From the NCBI RefSeq assembly GCF_039729145.1, contig NZ_CP155793.1:1860001-1924000 (forward strand): a DNA stretch of 64,000 nucleotides. Reading direction: 5' to 3'. Positions 16,979 to 23,336 of the stretch are shown piece after piece (within the stretch, counting starts at the first letter, position 1; each line of letters opens with the position of its first letter). Position numbers and translations under genes: made by a program. A model generated the notes under the pieces. That model saw nothing but the letters and a program-made list of their open reading frames with translations. It had not been told where the DNA came from and made no database searches. The DNA is from Microbacterium sp. SY138 (GTDB lineage: Bacteria; Actinomycetota; Actinomycetes; Actinomycetales; Microbacteriaceae).

Positions 16979-17455
16979 TCACGTTAGGTGCGCATCGGTG
17001 CGCGGCGCTTCTCGATTCCTGATCGGTCTGGTCACGTGCTTGGCCTGGAACGAGGGGATTCCCTCGACGCTGGCAGCGCGTTCACGGTACACGCTGGGTG
17101 CGACACCGACCAGCTCGGAGAATCTCGTGCTGAATGTGCCGAGCGAGGAGCAGCCCACTTCGAAGCACACCTCCGTCACCGTCAGGTCTCCGCGTCGCAG
17201 GAGTGCCATCGCCCGCTCGATACGTCGGGTCATCAGATACGAGTAGGGAGACTCGCCGTAGGCCTCTCTGAACTGCCGGCTCAGGTGCCCCGCCGACATA
17301 TGCACACCGCGGGCGAGCGCCTCGACATCGAGTGGTCGTGCGTACTCCCGGTCGATGCGGTCTCGGACTCTCCTCATCACGGTGAGTTCGCGGAGGCGAA
17401 CTTCGTCGACGTCGGTCACGACTTGATCTTGCCATGTCCCCGGAAGTCGCGGCAT
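16979..17455 (-). CDS. AraC family transcriptional regulator (HTH domain only)
   Basis: A 158-residue regulator consisting almost entirely of the double helix-turn-helix domain (about residues 25-130: PLDVEALARGVHMSAGHLSR, then TVTEVCFEVGCSSLGTFSTRF). There is no obvious sensor domain; short AraC proteins next to VOC genes are common in actinobacteria. The start is uncertain: ATG at 17455 or GTG at 17419, neither with a good Shine-Dalgarno. The 3' end carries the -10 element of the following VOC gene, so the VOC gene can be transcribed both with and without this regulator. Confidence 0.8.
   Translation of the reverse strand: MPRLPGTWQDQVVTDVDEVRLRELTVMRRVRDRIDREYARPLDVEALARGVHMSAGHLSRQFREAYGESPYSYLMTRRIERAMALLRRGDLTVTEVCFEVGCSSLGTFSTRFSELVGVAPSVYRERAASVEGIPSFQAKHVTRPIRNREAPRTDAHLT
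16981..16986 (-). promoter_or_regulatory. -10 element TAACGT for the VOC gene (leaderless), inside the AraC 3' end
   Basis: On the minus strand TAACGT is followed by 7 bases and the ATG at 16973. The element overlaps the last sense codons and first stop base of the AraC gene. Confidence 0.6.
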
Positions 17456-17509
17456 GACGGAACGAAACGCGGAAGACGGCTTCTCCCCCGCTCCGGCCCG
17501 GCGGAGCGC

Positions 17510-17515
17510 TATCCT
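17510..17515 (+). promoter_or_regulatory. -10 element TATCCT for the DUF308 gene
   Basis: TATCCT predicts a start near 17522 and a leader of about 38 bases with AGAAAGGGG before the ATG at 17560. This is a leadered, Shine-Dalgarno-type gene. Confidence 0.5.
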
Positions 17516-17559
17516 GAGGGCGCATCCTCACAGGATCTTCTCAGAAAGGGGTCCCCACC

Positions 17560-18156
17560 ATGTCTGAACCACTCACGGAGGCCAAGTCGTTGTTCAAGTC
17601 GATCCGCGTCACGCTGGCCGTCGCCGGTGTGCTGGCGCTGCTCGCCGGAATCGTCCTCCTCGTCTGGCCGGTGAAGTCCGCGGTCATCGTGACGGCGATC
17701 TTCGCCACCTACCTCATCATCGCCGGTCTCGTCTACGTCGGACTCGGCATCTTCTCGAGCGCGAAGGGCGGGTGGGCGCGCGTCGGTCACATCGTCCTCG
17801 GCCTGCTCTACATCGCTGCCGGTGTCATCGCGTACTTCAACCTGAATGCCGCCGCCGCCACGCTCGCCTTCGTGGTCGTGATCTTCATCGGCGTCAGCTG
17901 GATCGTCGATGGGATCGTCGCGCTCACACTGCTGGGCAGCGACGGCTCGCGCGTCTGGACCGTCCTCTACGCGATCCTGAGCATCGTCGCGGGAATCATC
18001 GTGTTGTTCTCGCCGCTCATCGCCGGCTTCGCGTTCTGGCTGCTGCTGGGCATCTCGCTGGTCGTGCTCGGAATCATCCAGATCGTGCGCGCCATCACGC
18101 TCGGTCGAGACGAGAAGGAATACGTCTCCGCCGTGCAGGGTGGAGCGACGAGCTGA
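17560..18156 (+). CDS. DUF308 / HdeD-like membrane protein
   Basis: A 198-residue integral membrane protein with about six hydrophobic helices in three repeated pairs, as in the HdeD/DUF308 family. Enteric HdeD is linked to acid resistance, but the actinobacterial relatives have no proven function. Loops are short and the C-terminus ends in a charged cytoplasmic tail (GRDEKEY). The ATG has a good AGAAAGGGG ribosome binding site. It stands alone and is followed by a strong terminator shared with the convergent SDR gene. Confidence 0.85.
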   Translation: MSEPLTEAKSLFKSIRVTLAVAGVLALLAGIVLLVWPVKSAVIVTAIFATYLIIAGLVYVGLGIFSSAKGGWARVGHIVLGLLYIAAGVIAYFNLNAAAATLAFVVVIFIGVSWIVDGIVALTLLGSDGSRVWTVLYAILSIVAGIIVLFSPLIAGFAFWLLLGISLVVLGIIQIVRAITLGRDEKEYVSAVQGGATS

Positions 18157-18172
18157 TCCTGTCGGTCTGAAA

Positions 18173-18217
18173 ACAGATCGGCCCCGTCCCGCAGCGTGCA
18201 GGACGGGGCCGATCTGT
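18173..18217. terminator. Strong 17-bp bidirectional terminator hairpin
   Basis: ACAGATCGGCCCCGTCC (18173-18189) pairs perfectly with GGACGGGGCCGATCTGT (18201-18217) around an 11-base loop. It lies between the convergent DUF308 and SDR genes and can serve both. Confidence 0.8.
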
Positions 18218-18226
18218 GCGCCCTGG

Positions 18227-18991
18227 CTACTCGGCGGCGAAGGCGCTCACATCACCGACGAGGCGCGTGTTGTCCGCCGGTACCGGGTCGATGACGGCCT
18301 TGGCGACCTCGGCTGCGAACTCCGAGACGTTGTAGAGCCTGCCGGCCGATTCCCGGCGCTCGGCGATGGCGCCCGGGTTCGCGCGCTCGAGCAGAGTCGC
18401 CGTGATCGTTCCTTCGATCATGTCGCCCGAGACGACGGTGAAGCCGATCCCCTTCTCGGCCAGTCCGGGGATGAGCTCGCGGAGCGCGTCTTCCCCCGCC
18501 CGCTTCGAGAGTGCCACCGGTTCGTACTCCGGCATGGTCGGCGTGGTCCGGATGAAGTGCGCCTGGTGGCTGGTGACGAACACGACGCGCGCGCCGTCTC
18601 CGAGCAGGGGCGTCGCCGCGTTCAGGACGTTGAGCTGCGCGTCACGGTTCAGCGCGAGGGCGTAGTCCTCGGCCATGCCGGATTCCATGCCGCCGGAGGC
18701 GTTGAGCACGAGGACGTCGAGCCGCCCGTATTCGGCGCGGATCGCCTCGAACATCTCGGCGACGGATGCCTGGTCGGTCAGGTCCGCGCCGACGACGAGA
18801 GCGCGACGGCCGAGCTCGCGGAGCTGGGCGGCGAGCTTCTCTGCACGCGGTGCCTTGTTGCGGAAGTTGATGACGACGTCGGCGCCTGCCTCGGCGAGGT
18901 AGCGCACGGTGTCGGCGCCGATGCCCCGCGATGAACCGGTGACAAGAGCGACCTTGCCGTCAAGGGATCCTGCGGGAAGAACGTCGGTCAC
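18227..18991 (-). CDS. SDR family protein lacking the catalytic tyrosine
   Basis: A 254-residue short-chain dehydrogenase/reductase fold. The NAD(P) motif TGSSRGIG is at 18-25, and LNASGG near 96-101 replaces NNAG. The catalytic Ser141 (VTSHQAH) and Lys163 are present, but the position four before Lys is Val159 (VALSK) instead of Tyr; the nearest Tyr is 156. Either the active site is rearranged or the protein is not a classical oxidoreductase. The GTG start has GGAG spaced 5 bases upstream. Its leader contains a terminator-like hairpin. It converges on DUF308. Confidence 0.82.
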   Translation of the reverse strand: MTDVLPAGSLDGKVALVTGSSRGIGADTVRYLAEAGADVVINFRNKAPRAEKLAAQLRELGRRALVVGADLTDQASVAEMFEAIRAEYGRLDVLVLNASGGMESGMAEDYALALNRDAQLNVLNAATPLLGDGARVVFVTSHQAHFIRTTPTMPEYEPVALSKRAGEDALRELIPGLAEKGIGFTVVSGDMIEGTITATLLERANPGAIAERRESAGRLYNVSEFAAEVAKAVIDPVPADNTRLVGDVSAFAAE

Positions 18992-19012
18992 GGTGACTCC
19001 TCATGATGCGTG

Positions 19013-19033
19013 AAAAAGCCGTGATCGCACGGC
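19013..19033 (-). terminator. Terminator-like hairpin plus T-run in the SDR leader
   Basis: On the minus strand GCCGTG-CGAT-CACGGC is followed by TTTTT. It lies between a possible -10 (TAGTGT, 19040-19045) and the SDR ribosome binding site, so it could attenuate SDR expression. Confidence 0.45.
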
Positions 19034-19039
19034 CCTCTC

Positions 19040-19045
19040 ACACTA
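19040..19045 (-). promoter_or_regulatory. Candidate -10 TAGTGT for the SDR gene
   Basis: TAGTGT on the minus strand predicts a start near 19033, giving a leader of about 42 bases before the GTG at 18991. Confidence 0.4.
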
Positions 19046-19089
19046 TCAAGCGCGCGCTGTGGCACCCTGATCCGTCGGTGCCCGCGTGA

Positions 19090-19095
19090 TACGTT
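19090..19095 (+). promoter_or_regulatory. -10 element TACGTT for the nfeD operon
   Basis: TACGTT predicts a start near 19102, giving a leader of only about 12 bases that holds AAAGGAGG before the ATG at 19114. Confidence 0.5.
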
Positions 19096-19113
19096 GACCA
19101 CAAAGGAGGCCGC

Positions 19114-19587
19114 ATGGACAACTTCACGACATTCGTCACGTTCATCGACCAATGGGCGTGGATCGGCTGGCTGGTCCTGATCGCCGTCTTCCTCGTCATC
19201 GAGATGCTGTCGCTGGACTTCACCTTCCTGATGCTGAGCTTCGGCAGCGTCGTGGGGCTGGTCACGGATCTGATCGGTGTTCCGGTCTGGCTGCAGGTCA
19301 TCATCGCCGCGGCCGCCGCCGCGCTGTTCATCCTCTTCCTGCGTCCCCCGCTCCTCAAGCGACTGCGCCGCGGAGAAGATCCGACCAAGTCGAATGTCGA
19401 CGCCCTCGTCGACCTGCGCGGTATCGCGCTGCACGACATCACTCAGATCTCCGGCCAGGTCAAGCTCGCCAACGGCGACACCTGGACCGCTCGCACCGCC
19501 ACGCCCGTGCCGATCCCGCAGGGCGCTCCGATCGCCGTGACCGCGATCAACGGTGCGACCGCCATCGTCCGTCCCGTCAACGACTAG
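19114..19587 (+). CDS. NfeD family membrane protein
   Basis: A 157-residue protein with two or three N-terminal membrane segments (residues about 10-85) and a C-terminal OB-fold domain (about 95-157, VDLRGIALHDITQISGQVKLANG). NfeD proteins partner with SPFH/stomatin proteins, thought to organise membrane microdomains. It is the short form without the serine-protease domain. AAAGGAGG precedes the ATG. The SPFH gene starts 8 bases after its stop, so the pair forms the conserved NfeD-SPFH operon. Confidence 0.88.
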   Translation: MDNFTTFVTFIDQWAWIGWLVLIAVFLVIEMLSLDFTFLMLSFGSVVGLVTDLIGVPVWLQVIIAAAAAALFILFLRPPLLKRLRRGEDPTKSNVDALVDLRGIALHDITQISGQVKLANGDTWTARTATPVPIPQGAPIAVTAINGATAIVRPVND

Positions 19588-19595
19588 GAGAACCC

Positions 19596-20525
19596 GTGAA
19601 CGACGCATCGTTCATCCCTACAGCGATCCTGTGGATCCTCGTGATCGCGGTGATCATCTTCGTGGTGGTCACCGTCGCCCGTGCGATCCGCATCATCCCC
19701 CAGGCGACGGCCGGGGTCGTCGAGCGCCTCGGGCGCTATCACAAGACGCTGACCCCCGGTCTGAACGTCCTCGTCCCGTTCATCGATCGCCTGCGCCCCC
19801 TGATCGACATGCGCGAGCAGGTCGTCTCCTTCCCGCCGCAGCCGGTCATCACCGAGGACAACCTCGTCGTGTCGATCGACACGGTCGTCTACTTCCAGGT
19901 CACCGACGCGCGCGCAGCCACCTATGAGATCGCGAACTACCTCGGTGCGGTCGAACAGCTGACCACCACCACTCTTCGCAACGTCGTCGGTGGCCTCAAC
20001 CTCGAAGAGGCACTCACGAGCCGCGACAACATCAACGGGCAGCTGCGCGTCGTGCTCGACGAGGCCACCGGCAAATGGGGAATCCGCGTCGGCCGCGTCG
20101 AGCTGAAGGCGATCGACCCGCCCATCTCGATCCAGGACTCCATGGAGAAGCAGATGCGCGCCGAGCGTGACCGACGCGCCGCGATCCTCACGGCCGAGGG
20201 AACCAAGCAGTCGGCGATCCTCGAGGCCGAGGGTGCCCGTCAGGCCGAGATCCTCCGGGCAGAGGGTGACAAGCAGGCCGCTGTGCTCCGCGCACAGGGT
20301 GAGGCCGAGGCGATTCAGAACGTCTTCAGCGCCATCCACCAGGGCGAGCCGGATGACAAGCTGCTCGCCTACCAGTACCTGCAGATGCTGCCGAAGATCA
20401 GCGAGGGGCAGTCCAACAAGCTGTGGATCATCCCGAGCGAACTCACCGAGGCGCTCAAGGGCATCGGCAGTGCGTTCACCCCGAAGCCGGGCCAGGGCCC
20501 GACGAACACGCTTCCGGGCGCGTGA
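19596..20525 (+). CDS. SPFH domain / stomatin-like (Band 7) protein
   Basis: A 309-residue membrane-anchored scaffold protein. One N-terminal hydrophobic helix (about 7-28) is followed by the Band 7 domain (about 30-190: GVVERLGRYHKTLTPGLNVL) and a long charged coiled coil with repeated AEG(A/D/T)(K/R)Q units (about 190-250). The C-terminal KLWIIPSELTEALKGIG is typical of stomatin/QmcA-like proteins. The GTG start has AGGAGAACCC upstream, directly after nfeD. The next gene overlaps it by four bases (GTGA). It likely forms oligomeric membrane assemblies with NfeD. Confidence 0.9.
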   Translation: MNDASFIPTAILWILVIAVIIFVVVTVARAIRIIPQATAGVVERLGRYHKTLTPGLNVLVPFIDRLRPLIDMREQVVSFPPQPVITEDNLVVSIDTVVYFQVTDARAATYEIANYLGAVEQLTTTTLRNVVGGLNLEEALTSRDNINGQLRVVLDEATGKWGIRVGRVELKAIDPPISIQDSMEKQMRAERDRRAAILTAEGTKQSAILEAEGARQAEILRAEGDKQAAVLRAQGEAEAIQNVFSAIHQGEPDDKLLAYQYLQMLPKISEGQSNKLWIIPSELTEALKGIGSAFTPKPGQGPTNTLPGA

Positions 20526-21298
20526 CGCACCCGTACTTCTCGAAGACGCGGCATCCCCGAGTCCTCGCCCACCGCGGTCTGATCACCGCGGCAGGCGAGG
20601 ACTCCGGCGTCTGGGAGAACTCTGCCGCGGCTTTCGCCGCCGCGCACGCGGCGGGCGTCGACTATATCGAGACCGACTGCCAGGTCACCGCGGACGGCGA
20701 TGTGGTGCTGTTCCACGACACGACTCTGACCCGCCTGAGCGGCGACAGCCGAAGGGTCCAGGATGTGCGCACACGCGAACTGCGGACGCTCTTCTCCGAC
20801 CACGGCGGACTCCTGACGGTGTCGGAGGCGCTGGCTTCGTTCCCGGACGTGCGTTTCAACATCGATGTGAAGACGGCCGCAGCCGTCGAGCCCCTCGGCC
20901 CGATCCTGGTCGATCACACCCACCGCGTCCTCCTGACCAGCTTCTCCGACGCGAACCGCCGTGCCGCCCTCGCCTCGGTGCTGCGCGCCGGCGCCGCTCT
21001 CCGTCCCGCGACGTCGGGAGGGAGCCGGACGATCGCCTCCCTGCGGGGAGCCTCGGCACTCCACCTCTCCCCCGCCCGCCTGCTCCGCGAGATCGACGTG
21101 TTGCAGATTCCCGAGCGCTACGGCGCGCTGAAGGTCCTGACCCCCGCGCTCCTGGGTGCGGCGCACCGGCACGGCGTCGAGGTTCATGTGTGGACCGTCA
21201 ACGACCCCGAGGACATGCGGCGACTCGTCGGCCTCGGGGCTGACGGCATCGTCTCCGATCGCGCGGATCTCGCTCTCAAGACGCTCTCTCCCCGCTGA
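20522..21298 (+). CDS. Glycerophosphodiester phosphodiesterase (GDPD)
   Basis: A 258-residue TIM-barrel phosphodiesterase that splits glycerophosphodiesters to glycerol 3-phosphate and an alcohol. Conserved catalytic and metal residues appear in LAHRG (His near 17), WENSAAAF and ETDCQVTADGDVVLFHDTTL, with a second His in FHD. The C-terminal VEVHVWTVNDPEDMRRLVGLGADGIVSD strand is typical. There is no signal peptide. Its GTG overlaps the SPFH stop (GTGA), so it is translationally coupled to the membrane scaffold genes, which suggests a role in phospholipid turnover. Confidence 0.9.
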   Translation: MTHPYFSKTRHPRVLAHRGLITAAGEDSGVWENSAAAFAAAHAAGVDYIETDCQVTADGDVVLFHDTTLTRLSGDSRRVQDVRTRELRTLFSDHGGLLTVSEALASFPDVRFNIDVKTAAAVEPLGPILVDHTHRVLLTSFSDANRRAALASVLRAGAALRPATSGGSRTIASLRGASALHLSPARLLREIDVLQIPERYGALKVLTPALLGAAHRHGVEVHVWTVNDPEDMRRLVGLGADGIVSDRADLALKTLSPR

Positions 21299-21365
21299 CT
21301 GACGACTCGCCCCATAACCTCCGGCGCTGGGATTAACCTGTGAGTTCCGCCGAGAAGGCGGGCGC

Positions 21366-21396
21366 GTGGATGAAGCGCACAGGCTGGAGCGTTATA
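21366..21396 (+). promoter_or_regulatory. Possible ECF sigma (SigR/SigH-like) promoter before rbpA
   Basis: GGATG (21368-21372) and GTT (21391-21393) are about 18 bases apart, which loosely matches the GGAAT-N18-GTT pattern of thiol-stress sigma factors known to control rbpA in Streptomyces. The -35 deviates, so this is tentative. Confidence 0.3.
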
Positions 21397-21422
21397 CCTG
21401 ACAGCGACGAGAGGACCACACA

Positions 21423-21806
21423 ATGGCAGATCGCAGCCTGCGCGGCATCCGACTCGGCGCCCAGAGCCTACAGAGCGAAGAGGGCGTCGTTTTCATGGAG
21501 CGCCGTGAGACCACCTACACCTGTGACACTTGCGGCCACGTCACGAACCTGATGTTCGCGGCGGATGCAGAGCCGCCCCAGACCTGGGAGTGCCGCGCGT
21601 GCGGCGCCGAGGCGCGCTTGAACGTCGACGGTCAGGCCGTCACGCTCGAGGCCAGCGACGAGAAGGCCGCCCGCACCCATTGGGACATGCTCCTGGAGCG
21701 CCGTACCCGCGCCGAGCTCGAAGAGCTCCTCGAAGAGCGCCTCGCCTTCATCCGCGCCCGGCGCGGTGCCGGCGAAGACCCGACCCGCGAGAAGATCGGC
21801 GCCTAG
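21423..21806 (+). CDS. rbpA: RNA polymerase-binding protein RbpA
   Basis: A 127-residue actinobacterial general transcription factor that binds the principal sigma factor and stabilises open complexes. The N-terminal tail MADRSLRGIRLGAQSLQ is followed by the core domain with zinc Cys motifs CDTCGH and CRACG, then the basic linker and the sigma-interaction helix (THWDMLLERRTRAELEELLEERL). GAGAGGA precedes the ATG. It is convergent with lnt; the stop codons overlap by 4 bases. An rbpA-lnt adjacency is also seen in mycobacteria (rbpA beside ppm1/lnt). Confidence 0.97.
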   Translation: MADRSLRGIRLGAQSLQSEEGVVFMERRETTYTCDTCGHVTNLMFAADAEPPQTWECRACGAEARLNVDGQAVTLEASDEKAARTHWDMLLERRTRAELEELLEERLAFIRARRGAGEDPTREKIGA

Positions 21807-23335
21807 CGCCTCCTGGCGCGCCACCACCCGACGAGGAGCGCGCCGAGACCGCCCCACAGCAGGATCGCCTGCACCCAGGGGCCCAGTACGACACCCGCCG
21901 TGAGGCCGGACCGTAGCTCGACATCTTCGAGCATCGCTCCGGCCTCATCTGCCTCCAGGCTGGTGACCGTCGAGCCGTCCGCGCGGATGACCTGGCTGGT
22001 GCCGACCGTGGAGACGTTCACCACGCTGCGGCCCGTCTCGATCGCCCGCATCCGCGCGAAGGCGAGCTGCTGGAGGTTCTCGTCCGTACCGCGGAAGTCG
22101 GCGTTGTTGGTCTGGAACACCAGCACCTCGGCGCCGGAGTTCAGCCCCTGCCAGATCACGTCGTCGTAGATCACGTCGAAACAGATGGCGAGACCGACGC
22201 GCACGTCGCCCACATCCATGATCGGGGGGTTCGACCCCGGCGTGTACTCCCTCTGGATGAGCCCGATCAGATCGGGCGCGAGCGCGTTGAAGAAGGCGCG
22301 GTCGGGTACATACTCCCCGAAAGGGACAGGGTGACGCTTGTCGTGCAGCTGCGTCGCGGTGCCATCGGCGTTCCAGAGCATGGAGGTGTTGAAGAAGCGG
22401 TCGTCGCGCCCGGTGGCCGCATTCGCCAGCAACGGGGCATCGATCCGATTGGCGACGAGCGTCATCCGTCGAGCGAGGGCGTCGATCTGGAAGGGGTCGC
22501 CGTCCAGTGAGCCTTCGGGCCAGACGAGGAGATCGACGTCCTCGCCGTAGAGAGGCGCCGTGGCTTCGGTCTGCGCCTGGATGACGGCGAACGCTTCGCG
22601 GTCATCGAAGTACCCGGTGGGACCGTTCCCCTGCACCGCCGCGATGCGCAGGGAACCGCTCGGGGACGTCGGGAAGAGCGGGGTGAACAGCAGCACCGCG
22701 AGGACGGCGGCGGGCGCGATCAGAAGGAGCGGACCACGCCATGCACGCAGTCGGAAGACTTCGATCAGCATCGCGACGACGAGCACCATCAGGAAACTGA
22801 GACCGCTGACGCCGACCCATGATGTGACGGATGCCAGAGGGCTCTCCGCCTGACTCATGCCGATCCGTGCCCAGGGGAAGCCCCCGTAGGGCCAGGAGCC
22901 GATGAAGAGCTCCCGACCGACCCAAAGGGCGGCGATGACCGTGGGAAGCCCCAGGAGACGTGCTGCGGTCCCGGGGAAGGCCTTCGGCATCCAACGGTAC
23001 GCGAGGGCGATCGGAACCAGGGCGACGGCGGTCAGCACGCCTTCCACCACGCTGAGGGCGGCCCAGGGAACAGGCCCCAGGTATCGCGACGTCCAGGAGA
23101 CGAGAAGCCCGAAGAACAGGATGCCGTAGACGAGACCGACGAGCAGAGCCCCACCGAACCGGCGCCCGATCAGCGCGACGAGCAGAAGCGCGGTCGCGGG
23201 AAAGGCGAGAATCCAGATCGCGGCCTCAGGATAGGCCAGGTCCATCATCAGGGCGGCGAGTGCGGCAGCGAGCACAGCGGCCCAGAGTGGCAGGAGGGCG
23301 CGCTGCGGCGCTGGTTTCTCGGTCATTCCGTCCAT
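21803..23335 (-). CDS. lnt: Apolipoprotein N-acyltransferase
   Basis: A 510-residue membrane enzyme that N-acylates the lipid-modified cysteine of lipoproteins. About seven N-terminal membrane helices precede a CN-hydrolase domain (from about 225). The catalytic triad is visible as Glu in WPEGSLDGD, Lys in HDKRHPVPFGEY and Cys in GLAICFDVIYDD. A final membrane helix and RARRR tail complete the topology. Unlike mycobacterial Ppm1 it has no fused polyprenol-mannose synthase domain. ATG at 23335 lies one base after the helY stop; ATG at 23326 is an alternative. It is the last gene of the pafB-to-lnt run. Confidence 0.93.
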   Translation of the reverse strand: MDGMTEKPAPQRALLPLWAAVLAAALAALMMDLAYPEAAIWILAFPATALLLVALIGRRFGGALLVGLVYGILFFGLLVSWTSRYLGPVPWAALSVVEGVLTAVALVPIALAYRWMPKAFPGTAARLLGLPTVIAALWVGRELFIGSWPYGGFPWARIGMSQAESPLASVTSWVGVSGLSFLMVLVVAMLIEVFRLRAWRGPLLLIAPAAVLAVLLFTPLFPTSPSGSLRIAAVQGNGPTGYFDDREAFAVIQAQTEATAPLYGEDVDLLVWPEGSLDGDPFQIDALARRMTLVANRIDAPLLANAATGRDDRFFNTSMLWNADGTATQLHDKRHPVPFGEYVPDRAFFNALAPDLIGLIQREYTPGSNPPIMDVGDVRVGLAICFDVIYDDVIWQGLNSGAEVLVFQTNNADFRGTDENLQQLAFARMRAIETGRSVVNVSTVGTSQVIRADGSTVTSLEADEAGAMLEDVELRSGLTAGVVLGPWVQAILLWGGLGALLVGWWRARRR

Positions 23336-23336
23336 C

